A stretch of DNA of 32,341 bases from Chloroflexota bacterium (GTDB taxonomy: Bacteria > Chloroflexota > Anaerolineae > UBA1429). Each line of letters opens with the position of its first letter. The stretch's first letter is position 1. Of the stretch, positions 23,479 through 32,341 are shown piece after piece. The position numbers and the translations under genes were made by a program. Below the pieces are notes generated by a model, which was given only the letters and a program-made list of their open reading frames with translations, did no database searches and had not been told where the DNA came from. The stretch covers positions 1 through 32,341 of the forward strand of contig JAJFUJ010000173.1 in the NCBI GenBank assembly GCA_021372475.1. Direction: 5' to 3'.

Positions 23479-24669
23479 TTAATACGGTTCGGCAGTTTGC
23501 ACCCTGCGCAGCAGGCTGGTAAGGATGATGCCGATTACCAGCACGATCGCGCCGGTGACTCCCAGGGTCAACCGGATGCCCATCCCCTTGGAGAGCACCC
23601 CGCTGATGGCCGGACCGGCAAACATCCCGAAGGCATAAATCGATTGATGGATGCCCATGGCGGTGGTGCGCTTCTCCTCCGTAACCTGCCTAATGCTCAT
23701 CCCCATCAGCATCGGCGCGCTGATGCCTTGGGATAGCCCAATGGCTAGCTGGAATACGAGCAGCACTGCGAGCGACTTGGCTAACGCGCTGGCCACTAAT
23801 CCCAGAGCGAGCAGCGCGAAAGTGCCGTATAACAACTGTCTTTCACCAATGCGCCGTGAGAGGGTTGCTGCCATCAAGTTGCCGACAATCAGAATAGCGA
23901 CATTCGCACTCACCATGACGCTCTGGATCACGTCCGACGCGCCCAATTGCTTGGCCAGGATTGGGATAAATCCAAAAATGGCAGCCCAGTTGGCGTACTG
24001 GCTTATAGTGGCCAAAACCGTGGGCAGCATCACGTCGCCGCGGATGAACAGCCCGCCGATAGTTTTGAGTGAAGGTGTTTTGGGCGGACGCGCTTGCTCG
24101 TGAGTGGTCAGCACCAGGATGAAAGCCAAGCCTGCAGCGCCGGCAGCCAGATAGAAGGCGAGCGAATACCCACCGATGCCGTTCAGCCAACCGGTAGAGG
24201 CTGTCGCAAAGAGGCGGCCAACCGAACCGAACAACGTCAACAAGGCTGTTGCGCGCACCGCTTCATGAGGCTGAAAGAGGCCGTTGAATACGACGACCAG
24301 TGGCACCCAGGTGCCGGCTGCCAAGCCGCTGATGGCGCGGCCGATGAGAATGCCGTTCACATCCTCCGAGCTGCCCATCACAACGGCTGCGGCGGCGCAA
24401 AGGACAAATCCTCCCAGGATGAAAGGTTTGCGCCGGCCGAGCCAGTCTGACATGATGCCCAGCGGTATGCGAATGAGCGCCTGCCATAAGCCGTACATGG
24501 AGAGAACAACGCCTACCAGAGCTAAATCATCGGTTTTGCTGGACACATAGGTCGGCAGTGTGGGCACATAAAGGTACAATGAGGTCCAGTACAGAGCCAC
24601 CGTCACTCCATAGATACCTATCAGGCGCTTGCGGTGGTTAGCTGGTGCTGCTGATGAATCTGCTTGCAT
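23479..24669 (-). CDS. MFS transporter (drug/sugar efflux type)
   Basis: 396 aa from the ATG at 24669, which has GAAGGAAA 5 nt upstream; a TTG at 24693 in frame lacks this. About 12 hydrophobic segments. MSDWLGRRKPFILGG is the loop-2 MFS signature, and IGRAISGLAAGTWVPLVVVFN matches the segment 4-5 region of drug:H+ antiporter-type members. A matching ATLSRRIGERQLL loop begins the second half. Cytoplasmic membrane; substrate not predictable. Divergent from the lysine operon and probably unrelated to it, although an amino-acid exporter cannot be excluded. Confidence 0.88.
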   Translation of the reverse strand: MQADSSAAPANHRKRLIGIYGVTVALYWTSLYLYVPTLPTYVSSKTDDLALVGVVLSMYGLWQALIRIPLGIMSDWLGRRKPFILGGFVLCAAAAVVMGSSEDVNGILIGRAISGLAAGTWVPLVVVFNGLFQPHEAVRATALLTLFGSVGRLFATASTGWLNGIGGYSLAFYLAAGAAGLAFILVLTTHEQARPPKTPSLKTIGGLFIRGDVMLPTVLATISQYANWAAIFGFIPILAKQLGASDVIQSVMVSANVAILIVGNLMAATLSRRIGERQLLYGTFALLALGLVASALAKSLAVLLVFQLAIGLSQGISAPMLMGMSIRQVTEEKRTTAMGIHQSIYAFGMFAGPAISGVLSKGMGIRLTLGVTGAIVLVIGIILTSLLRRVQTAEPY

Positions 24670-24696
24670 GGATTTTCCTTCGGCCAAGTTCAAGCT

Positions 24697-24725
24697 ATTG
24701 TGCGTGAAATGGTATAAAGGGTCAA
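24697..24725 (-). promoter_or_regulatory. Possible promoter of the MFS gene
   Basis: On the minus strand: TTGACC (24725-24720), a 17-nt spacer and CACAAT (24702-24697). It lies 12 bp from the divergent -35 of the lysine operon promoter. Confidence 0.4.
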
Positions 24726-24736
24726 GAGAAACTAAA

Positions 24737-24765
24737 TTGACAAGCTCTGGTGTTTATGCTACAGT
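24737..24765 (+). promoter_or_regulatory. Promoter of the lysine operon
   Basis: A perfect TTGACA (24737-24742), a 17-nt spacer and TACAGT (24760-24765). Transcription would start near 24772 and give a leader of about 214 nt before lysW, containing the leader peptide and terminator described separately. Confidence 0.6.
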
Positions 24766-24795
24766 CTGTATTATTCTGCTCAGTGGTGAGAATGC

Positions 24796-24882
24796 ATGTG
24801 CTCTATTGATGCGCAGATGATTCAGATTACTTACTGCATAAAGCCGAGCAAGTCTTTCAAGCCGACGTACAAGTCTGGCTAG
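24796..24882 (+). CDS. Lysine-rich leader peptide of the lysW operon
   Basis: 28 aa. It begins at ATG 24796 with a GGTGA ribosome site 6 nt upstream; an internal in-frame ATG at 24817 is an alternative. The last 14 residues are [14 protein letters not shown], with four Lys, all AAG, at 24841, 24850, 24859 and 24871; the stop TAG is 24880-24882. It lies between the operon promoter and an intrinsic terminator, 32 nt before the terminator stem. The arrangement matches amino-acid-biosynthesis leader peptides whose translation senses the charged tRNA of the end product, here lysine. Leader-peptide attenuation has been reported for the Thermus lysine (hcs) operon. The coding call rests on position and codon content, since the ORF is too short for other evidence. 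Confidence 0.65.
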   Translation: MCSIDAQMIQITYCIKPSKSFKPTYKSG

Positions 24883-24889
24883 ACTGCTC
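24846..24889 (+). promoter_or_regulatory. Candidate pause hairpin (1:2) of the lysine attenuator
   Basis: GAGCAAGTCT (24846-24855), inside the Lys-codon region, pairs with AGACTGCTC (24881-24889) with one bulged A. An alternative antiterminator uses GTCTGG (24873-24878) with CCAGAC (24923-24928) plus CTGC (24884-24887) with GCAG (24914-24917), which would invade the terminator's 5' arm. Pairings were found by eye; stabilities were not computed. Confidence 0.45.
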
Positions 24890-24914
24890 CTACCTACAAA
24901 GAAAGTAATAAAGG

Positions 24915-24951
24915 CAGCTCCTCCAGACAAAAACGAGGAGCTGTCTTTTTT
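24915..24951 (+). terminator. Intrinsic terminator/attenuator upstream of lysW
   Basis: CAGCTCCTC (24915-24923) pairs with GAGGAGCTG (24935-24943), then TCTTTTTT. It stands within the leader of the lysine operon, 35 nt before lysW and downstream of the Lys-rich peptide, so it would switch the operon off rather than end a gene. Confidence 0.85.
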
Positions 24952-24985
24952 ATGCCTAGTTTATTTTGATAAAGGAGAAGTAGAG

Positions 24986-25159
24986 ATGGCAACAGCCGCG
25001 TGCCCCGAATGTGCAGCCGAAATCGAGTTGGATGCTGACAGCGTGATGGTCGGTGAGATTATCGATTGCCCCGATTGCGGGGTCGAGCTCGAGGTTGTTA
25101 ACACCCACCCGCTCACTCTGGAGCTCGCGCCAGAAGAAGAAGAGGATTGGGGGGAATAA
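24986..25159 (+). CDS. lysW: LysW amino-group carrier protein
   Basis: 57 aa. It carries the growing lysine precursor on the side chain of its C-terminal Glu, protecting the amino group and presenting the intermediate to LysX, LysZ, LysY and LysJ. An N-terminal zinc ribbon uses Cys6, Cys9, Cys28 and Cys31 (CPEC, CPDC). The C-terminal acidic tail ends EEEEDWGE, containing the conserved EDWGE signature with the attachment Glu as the last residue. AAGGAG lies 9 nt before the ATG. The small size makes it easy to miss. It is the first gene of the operon, 6 nt before lysS. Confidence 0.95.
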   Translation: MATAACPECAAEIELDADSVMVGEIIDCPDCGVELEVVNTHPLTLELAPEEEEDWGE

Positions 25160-26311
<1,152 letters not shown>

Positions 26312-27574
26312 TTGGATACATCGATGCATCATCCATCTGCTGGACAAACGCTCTCGGAACTCATCCTTTCGCACGCTGCTGGGCAGCAGGTGCATGCGGG
26401 CGATCTGGTAATTGTGCCGGTTGACCGCTGCATGACCCACGATTCGCTCACGCCCGAGATCATCGATGCCCTGGAGAAAAATCTCGGCGTCAACCGTATT
26501 TACGACCCTGAGCGGGTGGCCGTGGTGATGGACCATGTGGCGCCTGCCGCATCCGTCCAGACGGCCAACGCCCAAGTGCGCACGCGACGCTGGGTCGCTC
26601 AACAAGGTATCCGCCATTTTTATGATGTGGGCGCGGGTGTGTGCCACCAGGTGCTGATTGAGGAACGCCTCGTCTTGCCCGGTCAGGTGGCGATCGGCTC
26701 TGACTCGCACGCCACCTCTTACGGTGCAATCGGCGCTTTTGGCACTGGGATGGGCACGGGCGACCTGGCGCTGATCCTGGCCAGCGGCCGCACCTGGCTG
26801 CGCGTGCCCGAGACGATTCGTGTGCAGGTCGTGGGGCGCTTTCGCAAGAATGTCAGCCCCAAGGATATCAGCCTGTATCTGTGCGGGATGCTGGGTCTGG
26901 ATGGCGCAACCTATCAGGCGGTCGAGTTCCACGGCGTCGACTGGCTCTCGCTGGATGGGCGTGAGGTGCTGGCCGGCATGAGCACCGAAATCGGCGCCAA
27001 AGTGGGCATCGTCCCGCCCAGCGGCGAGATTGCTTCACGTTATAACGTTCCAGAGTGGTTGCGGGTGCAGCCCGGCGCGCATTATGTGCGCACTATCGAG
27101 GTTGACTTGAACACGCTGGGCTCGCAGGTGGCGGTGCCGCCCGAGGTGGACCACATCGCACCGGCGAGCGAGCTGGGGGACGTTAAGGTCGATCAGGTAT
27201 TCGTCGGCACCTGCACCAATGGCCGCCTGGAGGACCTGCATATCCTGGCGGAGCTGCTGAAGGGGCACAAGTTGGCGGCGGGCGTGCGTCTGCTGGTCAT
27301 CCCCGCCTCGCACCGTATCCTGCAGGCCGCCGCCGAGGATGGCACGCTGAGCATTTTGCTTGCGGCCGGCGCTACCCTGGGCACACCCGGCTGCGGACCC
27401 TGCATCGGGCGCCATATGGGCGTCATCGGTGCCGACGAGGTTTGCCTTTCCACCGCCAACCGCAACTTCCGCGGGCGGATGGGCGATCCAAACGCGCGCA
27501 TCTATCTTGCCTCGCCCGAGGTGGCCGCCGCGACGGCGCTGCGCGGTTCTATCAGCGACCCAGCTAACCTGTGA
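26312..27574 (+). CDS. lysT: Homoaconitase large subunit
   Basis: 420 aa. With the small subunit it isomerises homocitrate to homoisocitrate through homoaconitate. The 4Fe-4S ligands are Cys301 (GTCTNGR), Cys361 and Cys364 (GCGPCIGRH), and the SDSHATSYGAIGAFGTGMGTGD block is the usual aconitase-family motif. It belongs to the LeuC/LysT type with separate subunits; assignment to lysine rests on the operon. The start is a TTG directly after the lysS stop, with GGAGGTG 5 nt upstream; the first ATG in frame, at 26324, is too far from that site. Confidence 0.92.
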   Translation: MDTSMHHPSAGQTLSELILSHAAGQQVHAGDLVIVPVDRCMTHDSLTPEIIDALEKNLGVNRIYDPERVAVVMDHVAPAASVQTANAQVRTRRWVAQQGIRHFYDVGAGVCHQVLIEERLVLPGQVAIGSDSHATSYGAIGAFGTGMGTGDLALILASGRTWLRVPETIRVQVVGRFRKNVSPKDISLYLCGMLGLDGATYQAVEFHGVDWLSLDGREVLAGMSTEIGAKVGIVPPSGEIASRYNVPEWLRVQPGAHYVRTIEVDLNTLGSQVAVPPEVDHIAPASELGDVKVDQVFVGTCTNGRLEDLHILAELLKGHKLAAGVRLLVIPASHRILQAAAEDGTLSILLAAGATLGTPGCGPCIGRHMGVIGADEVCLSTANRNFRGRMGDPNARIYLASPEVAAATALRGSISDPANL

Positions 27575-27594
27575 TCACCTATAAGGAGCTGCCT

Positions 27595-28095
27595 GTGGCC
27601 CGTGTATGGTTATTTCCAGCTAATATTGATACCGACCAGATTGTGCCCGGCCGTTATGCGCCGTATATGACCTCCGAAGCGGAGCTGGGCAAATATCCTT
27701 TTATCGAATATCGCCCTGAGTTTGCAAAAACAGTGCAACCCGGCGACCTGATTGTGGCGGGCAGCAATTTCGGCTGCGGTTCCTCGCGCGAGTATGCTCC
27801 GCGCGCCTTGGTCGCCGTTGGCATTGCCGCCATCATCGCCCCGAGTTTCAGCCGTATCTTTTTCCGCAATGCCCTGAACCTCGGCCTGCCCTTGTTTGAA
27901 TGCGACCTGCAGGGTATCCTGAGCGATGGGCAGCAGGTTACCTACGACAATACAAGCTATATTATCACCACGTCGGAAGGCGCGGTTACCTCCCTGCCCC
28001 AGCCGCCGGCTTGGCTGCAGGAAACCTGGGCAGAGGGTGGCATCGTGCAGTATTACCGCCGTCACGGCCGCTTGCCGGTGGGGGCAAACCGATGA
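27595..28095 (+). CDS. lysU: Homoaconitase small subunit
   Basis: 166 aa from the GTG at 27595, which has AAGGAG 6 nt upstream and gives the usual family N-terminus, MARVWLFPANIDTDQIVPGRY. A GTG at 27571 overlapping the lysT stop is a weaker alternative adding eight residues. GSNFGCGSSREYAP is the conserved swivel-domain motif that binds the substrate carboxylate, and PSFSRIFFRNALNLGLP follows it. Forms the swivelling domain that closes over the LysT cluster. Overlaps the next gene by ATGA (28092-28095). Confidence 0.92.
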   Translation: MARVWLFPANIDTDQIVPGRYAPYMTSEAELGKYPFIEYRPEFAKTVQPGDLIVAGSNFGCGSSREYAPRALVAVGIAAIIAPSFSRIFFRNALNLGLPLFECDLQGILSDGQQVTYDNTSYIITTSEGAVTSLPQPPAWLQETWAEGGIVQYYRRHGRLPVGANR

Positions 28096-29087
28096 GCTAT
28101 CGCATCTGCCTGATTGAAGGGGATGGCATCGGCCGCGAGGTCATCCCGGCCGCGCGTCGGGTACTCGAGGCATTACCGCTTGCGCTAGAGTTTGTAACCG
28201 CCGAGGCCGGCTGGGACTCCTTCCAGCGTACTGGCAGTGCTCTGCCTGAGGCCACCCTGGAGGCAGTGCGCAGTGCACGCGCGACGCTCTTTGGCGCCGT
28301 TTCATCGCCGCTCAACCCGGTTGCCGGCTACCACAGCCCTATCGTGGCGCTGCGCCGCATGTTCAACCTGTTTGCCAATCTGCGGCCGGTGATTTCCCAG
28401 CCGATCGCCACTTCGCGCGCGGGCATCGATATGCTTATCGTACGCGAGAACACCGAGGGACTCTATGCCGGGCGCGAACGGGCTACCGCTGATGAGGCCG
28501 TTACCGAGCGCGTGATTACGCGGCGTGCTTCGGAGCGCATCGTGCGCCTGGCCTGCCAGCAGGCGCTGCAGCGGCGCAAAAAGGTGACCATCGCGCACAA
28601 GGCCAACGTGCTCAAGGCAACCTGTGGCCTGTTCCGCCAGGTTGCCTTTGAGGTCGCGCGCGAATTCCCGGATGTACAAGCCGAGGAAGCGCTGGTCGAT
28701 TCGCTGGCGATGCGCCTGATTACGGAGCCTGAGCGGTTCGATATTATCGTTACCACCAACCTGTTCGGCGATATCCTCTCGGATGAGGCTGCCGGCTTGG
28801 TGGGCGGGCTTGGCCTGGCGCCTTCTGCCAATATCGGCCTCGAACAGGCCGTCTTTGAGCCGGTGCACGGTTCGGCGCCAGATATCGCCGGCAAAGGTAT
28901 CGCTAATCCCTTGGCGGCCGTGCTGGCAGCCGCGTTGCTGCTACAGCATTTGAACGAACCGGCGTCTGCGGCCAAAATAAGGGATGGGGTGGATTCTGTC
29001 ATCCGCGCAGGCTGCGTGACGCCTGATCTGGGCGGTACAGCGACCACCGCTAAAGTCACTAATGCTGTCATCGAGCGTATCAGGTAA
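28092..29087 (+). CDS. hicdh: Homoisocitrate dehydrogenase (isopropylmalate/isocitrate dehydrogenase family)
   Basis: 331 aa. NAD-dependent oxidative decarboxylation of homoisocitrate to 2-oxoadipate. IEGDGIGREVIPAARRVL opens the fold. LRRMFNLFANLRP, VRENTEGLYAGRE, TIAHKANVLKATCGLF and FDIIVTTNLFGDILSDEAAGLVGGLGLAPSANIG carry the Arg, Tyr, Lys and Asp residues of the decarboxylating dehydrogenases. The family also includes LeuB and isocitrate dehydrogenase; the choice rests on position between lysU and lysX, and relaxed specificity is possible. The start overlaps the lysU stop, and longer upstream extensions in the same frame lie inside lysU. Confidence 0.9.
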   Translation: MSYRICLIEGDGIGREVIPAARRVLEALPLALEFVTAEAGWDSFQRTGSALPEATLEAVRSARATLFGAVSSPLNPVAGYHSPIVALRRMFNLFANLRPVISQPIATSRAGIDMLIVRENTEGLYAGRERATADEAVTERVITRRASERIVRLACQQALQRRKKVTIAHKANVLKATCGLFRQVAFEVAREFPDVQAEEALVDSLAMRLITEPERFDIIVTTNLFGDILSDEAAGLVGGLGLAPSANIGLEQAVFEPVHGSAPDIAGKGIANPLAAVLAAALLLQHLNEPASAAKIRDGVDSVIRAGCVTPDLGGTATTAKVTNAVIERIR

Positions 29088-29120
29088 TAGAACAATCATT
29101 ATCAGTTAGCGGAGGAATAT

Positions 29121-29975
29121 ATGCGCGTTGGGATGCTGATGTCGCGCGTTCGCGTTGAGGAAAAGCTGCTCATCGACGCCTTTGCAGCGCGGCAGGTGGA
29201 GGTTGACCTGCTCGACGATCGCGAGCTCATTTTTGATATCGGCGATTCGTCGCCCTTTCGCCAATACGACGTCATCATCGAGCGCTGCATCAACCACTCG
29301 CGGGCTGTCAGCGCCCTGGAAATGCTCAACTCCTGGGGTATCCGCACCGTGAACACGTATGAGGTTGCCAATGTGTGTGGCAGCAAGTTTTCCACCACCC
29401 GCGCGCTCTACGCTCACGGCGTGCCTAGCCCGCGCACCCTGTTGGCCTTCACGCCCGAATCGGCGCTGCAGGCCATCGAGAGCCTCGGTTATCCGGTGGT
29501 GCTCAAACCGGCGGTCGGGTCGTGGGGCCGCTTGTTGGCGCGCATCAACGACCGCGACGCCGCCGAGGCCGTCCTGGAGCACAAGAGTGTGCTCGGTTCC
29601 TACCAACACTCGATATTCTACATCCAGGAATACATCGCCAAACCGCAGCGCGATATCCGTAGCTTTGTGGTCGGCGGCGAAAACATCTGCGCGATCTACC
29701 GCACCTCCGAGCACTGGATTACCAACACCGCCCGCGGCGGCAAGGCGTCCAACTGCCCCATCACCCCCGAGATCGAAAAACTCTCATGCGCGGCCGCCGC
29801 TGCGGTGGGCGGGGGCGTGGTAGCTATCGACCTGCTGGAAAAGCCCGGGGGTGAGCTGGTGGTCAATGAGGTCAACTACACCATGGAGTTCCGCAACAGC
29901 ATCGACACAACCGGCGTGGATATCCCGGCTAAAGTGGTCGATTATGTCCTCAAGGTGGGAAGAGGCGAAGCATGA
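29121..29975 (+). CDS. lysX: LysW--aminoadipate ligase LysX
   Basis: 284 aa, ATP-grasp fold. Joins the amino group of alpha-aminoadipate to the C-terminal carboxylate of LysW. Motifs: [20 protein letters not shown] (77-96), [11 protein letters not shown] (127-137) with the ATP-binding Lys, [18 protein letters not shown] (168-185), NTARGG (202-207) and [12 protein letters not shown] (248-259) with magnesium ligands. The paralogous ArgX uses glutamate; the presence of the aminoadipate genes supports LysX. GGAGGA precedes the ATG. 33 nt separate it from the dehydrogenase gene, the widest complete gap in the operon, and it overlaps lysY by 4 nt. Confidence 0.95.
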   Translation: MRVGMLMSRVRVEEKLLIDAFAARQVEVDLLDDRELIFDIGDSSPFRQYDVIIERCINHSRAVSALEMLNSWGIRTVNTYEVANVCGSKFSTTRALYAHGVPSPRTLLAFTPESALQAIESLGYPVVLKPAVGSWGRLLARINDRDAAEAVLEHKSVLGSYQHSIFYIQEYIAKPQRDIRSFVVGGENICAIYRTSEHWITNTARGGKASNCPITPEIEKLSCAAAAAVGGGVVAIDLLEKPGGELVVNEVNYTMEFRNSIDTTGVDIPAKVVDYVLKVGRGEA

Positions 29976-31039
29976 GCAGAGCGCGCGTCGCGATTATTGG
30001 CGGCTCCGGCTACGCCGGCGGTGAGGTGCTGCGCCTGCTGCTGGCTCATCCACAGGTTGAGGTGACCCAGGTTACCTCGGAGAGCAACGCCGGCAAATAT
30101 GTGCATGCCCTGCATCCCAACCTGCGCAAGCGCACCGACCTGAAATTCGTGCCCGTAGCAGCAGTAGAGCCTTGCGATATTCTTTTCCTTGCCCTGCCTC
30201 ATGGCGAGGCGATGCAGCGCATCGAGCAGTTCGCCGCGCTCGCCCCGCGCATCATCGACCTTTCCGCAGATTTCAGGTTGCGCAACCCTGATGATTATGT
30301 CAAATGGTATGAGCATCCGCATGCCGCGCCGGAGTGGCTGGCGCGTTTTACCTACGGCCTGCCTGAGATCAACCGCACCGGCATCTGCGGAGCCAATTAT
30401 GTCAGCGGCGTGGGCTGCAATGCTACCGCCACCAACCTGGCGCTCTGGCCGCTCTTTCAAGCTGATGTAATCGACCGCAGCCGCGGGATTATTGTCGAGG
30501 TCAAGGCCGGTTCATCGGAGGGCGGCGCGATGGCAGGTCCCTCTTCGCACCATCCCGACCGCAGCCATGCGGTGCGCTCCTACGCGCCGGTGGGGCACCG
30601 CCACACGGCTGAAGTGCTCCAGGCGCTGGCTCGCCCGGGCGACGGGCTGCAGGTGCATATGTCGGTGACCTCCATCGAGCTGGTGCGCGGCGTGCTGGCT
30701 ACGGCCCACGTCTTTATCAAGCCCGAGCTGCTTCAGGACGGTTTTGCGCTCAAGGACCTGTGGAAGGCTTACCGTTCCGCCTATAATAGCGAACCCTTTG
30801 TGCGCATCGTGCGCGAGCAAAAAGGCGTCTATCGTTTTCCCGAACCCAAGATATTAGCCGGCAGCAACTATGCCGATGTGGGCTTTGATTTTGATCCGGA
30901 GACCGGGCGCGTGGTGGCTATTGCTGCCATCGATAACCTGATGAAAGGCGCGGCCGGTAGTGCGGTGCAGTGTATGAACCTGATGTGTGGCTGGGATGAA
31001 ACGACAGCCCTCGGCTTCACGGGGCTGCACCCGGCCTAA
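29972..31039 (+). CDS. lysY: LysW-aminoadipate semialdehyde-forming reductase LysY (ArgC family)
   Basis: 355 aa. NADPH-dependent reduction of LysW-aminoadipyl phosphate to the semialdehyde. GGSGYAGGE (10-18) is the nucleotide loop; the catalytic Cys149 lies in [52 protein letters not shown] contains the His/Arg set of the ArgC family. It could also serve arginine synthesis if the strain lacks another ArgC. Start overlaps the lysX stop as ATGA. Confidence 0.93.
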   Translation: MSRARVAIIGGSGYAGGEVLRLLLAHPQVEVTQVTSESNAGKYVHALHPNLRKRTDLKFVPVAAVEPCDILFLALPHGEAMQRIEQFAALAPRIIDLSADFRLRNPDDYVKWYEHPHAAPEWLARFTYGLPEINRTGICGANYVSGVGCNATATNLALWPLFQADVIDRSRGIIVEVKAGSSEGGAMAGPSSHHPDRSHAVRSYAPVGHRHTAEVLQALARPGDGLQVHMSVTSIELVRGVLATAHVFIKPELLQDGFALKDLWKAYRSAYNSEPFVRIVREQKGVYRFPEPKILAGSNYADVGFDFDPETGRVVAIAAIDNLMKGAAGSAVQCMNLMCGWDETTALGFTGLHPA

Positions 31040-31050
31040 GGAGCAAAGCG

Positions 31051-31869
31051 ATGATTGTAATCAAAGTGGGCGGCAGCGAGGGGATCGACCTGCGGGCGCT
31101 GTGTATGGATATTGCTGTGTTAATTCAGGAGGGGCAGCAGCTCGTGCTCGTGCACGGCGGCTCTGCGCGCACCAACCAGGTTGCTGCACAGCTTGGGCAT
31201 CCGCCTCAGTTCGTCACTTCGGTCTCGGGTTACACCAGCCGACGCACCGACCGCGAGACCCTGCGTATTTTTGAGATGGTTTACTGCGGTGAGGTGAACA
31301 AGGGGATCGTCGAGATGCTGCAAGCTGTCGGCGTCAATGCGGTTGGCCTGTCGGGCATTGACGGGCGCCTGCTGGAGGGCAAGCGCAAAGAGACAATCAA
31401 AATCGTGGATGGTACCGGCCGCCGCATGGTGCTGCGCGATGACTACACCGGCACGGTGGAACACGTCAATACCGCTTTGCTCAATCTGCTGTTGGCCAAC
31501 GGTTATTTGCCGGTGATTACCCCGCCGGCTATCAGCGAGGCCGGGGAAGCGATCAATGTGGATGGCGACCGCGCCGCCGCGTTTATCGCTGCGAGCCTCA
31601 AGGCCGATAAGCTGATTATCCTTTCCAACGTGCCCGGCCTGCTGCGCGATTTTCCTGACGAGGCCAGCCTGATTACGCGCATCGACCCGGCGCATATCGG
31701 CGAGTTTATGGAACACGCCCAGGGGCGCATGCGCATCAAAGTGCTGGGCGCGATGGAAGCGATTGAGCAGGGCGTTGCCCAGGTGATTTTCGCCGACGGG
31801 CGCATCGCCCAGCCGGTGCATGCCGCACTGGCGGGCCGCGGCACCGTGATTGGCGCTAAGCCTTTATAA
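31051..31869 (+). CDS. lysZ: LysW-aminoadipate kinase LysZ
   Basis: 272 aa, amino-acid kinase fold (ArgB/NAGK-like). Phosphorylates the distal carboxylate of LysW-aminoadipate. IVIKVGGS at the start and VLVHGGSARTNQ bind ATP and substrate; SGYTSRRTDRETLRIFEMVYCGEVNKGIVEML is the characteristic LysZ segment, INVDGDRAAAFIAASLKADKLIILSNVPGL is the second nucleotide motif, and RMRIKVLGAMEAI closes the site. GGAG lies 7 nt before the ATG. Confidence 0.93.
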   Translation: MIVIKVGGSEGIDLRALCMDIAVLIQEGQQLVLVHGGSARTNQVAAQLGHPPQFVTSVSGYTSRRTDRETLRIFEMVYCGEVNKGIVEMLQAVGVNAVGLSGIDGRLLEGKRKETIKIVDGTGRRMVLRDDYTGTVEHVNTALLNLLLANGYLPVITPPAISEAGEAINVDGDRAAAFIAASLKADKLIILSNVPGLLRDFPDEASLITRIDPAHIGEFMEHAQGRMRIKVLGAMEAIEQGVAQVIFADGRIAQPVHAALAGRGTVIGAKPL

Positions 31870-31887
31870 TCTATATATTGGAGAGCG

Positions 31888-32341
31888 ATGGATACGATTA
31901 TCCGCGAGACGCTATACACCAGCGGGGTTTATCCCAAGCGCGATGTCGCGATTGTGCGCGGACTGGGCGCAAGGGTCTGGGATGATGCCGGCCGTATGTA
32001 TATCGACTGTGTTGGCGGGCACGGCGTAGCCATCGTCGGACACTGCCATCCGCGCGTGGCTGAGGCAATCTCCGCACAGGCGCGCACGCTCATCATCTGC
32101 CCCGAGATATTCTACAACGACCAGCGGGCGCTGCTCGAGGAGCGCCTGGTCAGGCTGGCGCCGCAGGGCCTGGAGCGTGTGTTTCTGTGTAACTCGGGCG
32201 CCGAAGCGGTCGAGGCAGCCTTCAAGTTCGCCCGCCTGAGCACCAGCAAACCCGGTATTGTCGCCGCGATGCGCTCGTTCCACGGACGCACGCTGGGCGC
32301 CCTCTCGGCTACCTGGGAGCCGGAATACCGCACTCCGTTCG
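31888..32341 (+). CDS. lysJ: LysW-lysine aminotransferase LysJ (partial, 3' end outside window)
   Basis: The first 151 residues of a class-III PLP aminotransferase, cut by the window end. It transaminates LysW-aminoadipate semialdehyde to LysW-lysine. Seen: YIDCVGGHGVAIVGHCHPRV, NSGAEAVEAAFKFAR (phosphate and cofactor binding) and SFHGRTLGALSAT. The PLP-binding Lys would lie beyond the window. GGAGA precedes the ATG. ArgD-like enzymes share these motifs; the operon supports LysJ. LysK (deacylase) and the aminoadipate transaminase LysN are not seen here. Confidence 0.9.
   Translation, partial: MDTIIRETLYTSGVYPKRDVAIVRGLGARVWDDAGRMYIDCVGGHGVAIVGHCHPRVAEAISAQARTLIICPEIFYNDQRALLEERLVRLAPQGLERVFLCNSGAEAVEAAFKFARLSTSKPGIVAAMRSFHGRTLGALSATWEPEYRTPF

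Noticed and set aside
24792-24810. A shorter ORF starting at the overlapping ATG 24792 in the lysine leader
   Set aside because: It ends after five codons and carries no Lys; the frame starting at 24796 has the better ribosome-site spacing and the Lys codons.
24772-24985. Lysine (L-box) riboswitch or T-box upstream of lysW
   Set aside because: The leader is about 214 nt with no recognisable five-way L-box core or T-box sequence; the Lys-rich ORF with terminator explains it better.
27900-28091. N-terminal extension of the homoisocitrate dehydrogenase frame
   Set aside because: It lies within lysU in another frame; the ATGA overlap at 28092 gives the normal family start.

Overview
The window looks like a chromosomal segment of an anaerobic bacterium, most likely a member of the Chloroflexota (Anaerolineae-like). 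This is an inference from gene content: a four-subunit pyruvate:ferredoxin oxidoreductase, a LysW-carrier lysine pathway of the Thermus/Deinococcus/Chloroflexota type, DUF4838 and DUF6259 proteins and URO-D-like proteins. No rRNA or tRNA is present to fix the taxonomy, and I see no CRISPR array, prophage or complete insertion sequence.

Layout. 1-2.7 kb (minus): a divergent GT-A glycosyltransferase and a solute-binding lipoprotein. 2.7-3.2 kb: a MITE-like element with a perfect target duplication, then a consensus promoter. 3.2-4.2 kb (plus): apt and a TraR/DksA-type zinc-finger protein, closed by a terminator. 4.2-7.5 kb (plus): a porCDAB-type operon, closed by a terminator. 7.5-9.3 kb (plus): upp and a WecA/MraY-family phosphosugar transferase. 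9.3-15.2 kb (minus): a tightly packed operon of DUF6259 putative glycosidase, URO-D-like protein, beta-propeller protein, MFS transporter and MobB. A Gfo/Idh/MocA oxidoreductase is divergent to it, and a 22-bp palindrome lies in the shared promoter region. 16.4-21.0 kb (minus): an alpha/beta hydrolase, a DUF4838 protein and an Mrp-type P-loop ATPase. 21.0-21.3 kb: a second copy of the MITE-like element. 21.5-24.7 kb: a ferric-reductase-like membrane protein, a GNAT acetyltransferase and a second MFS transporter. 24.7-32.3 kb (plus): the lysine operon lysW-lysS-lysT-lysU-hicdh-lysX-lysY-lysZ-lysJ, the last gene cut by the window end.

How the genes work together. The lysine operon encodes almost the whole alpha-aminoadipate route on an amino-group carrier protein. 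Homocitrate synthase, the two homoaconitase subunits and homoisocitrate dehydrogenase make 2-oxoadipate. A transaminase not in the window gives aminoadipate. LysX then attaches aminoadipate to the C-terminal Glu of LysW, and LysZ, LysY and LysJ phosphorylate, reduce and transaminate it. Upstream of lysW lies a promoter, a short ORF with four Lys codons in its last 14 codons, alternative pairing segments and an intrinsic terminator. This has the architecture of a lysine-sensing leader-peptide attenuator and is the most interesting signal in the window.

The carbohydrate genes of the 9.3-21 kb region look like a scavenging module for an unidentified glycan or modified sugar. The substrate cannot be read from sequence alone.
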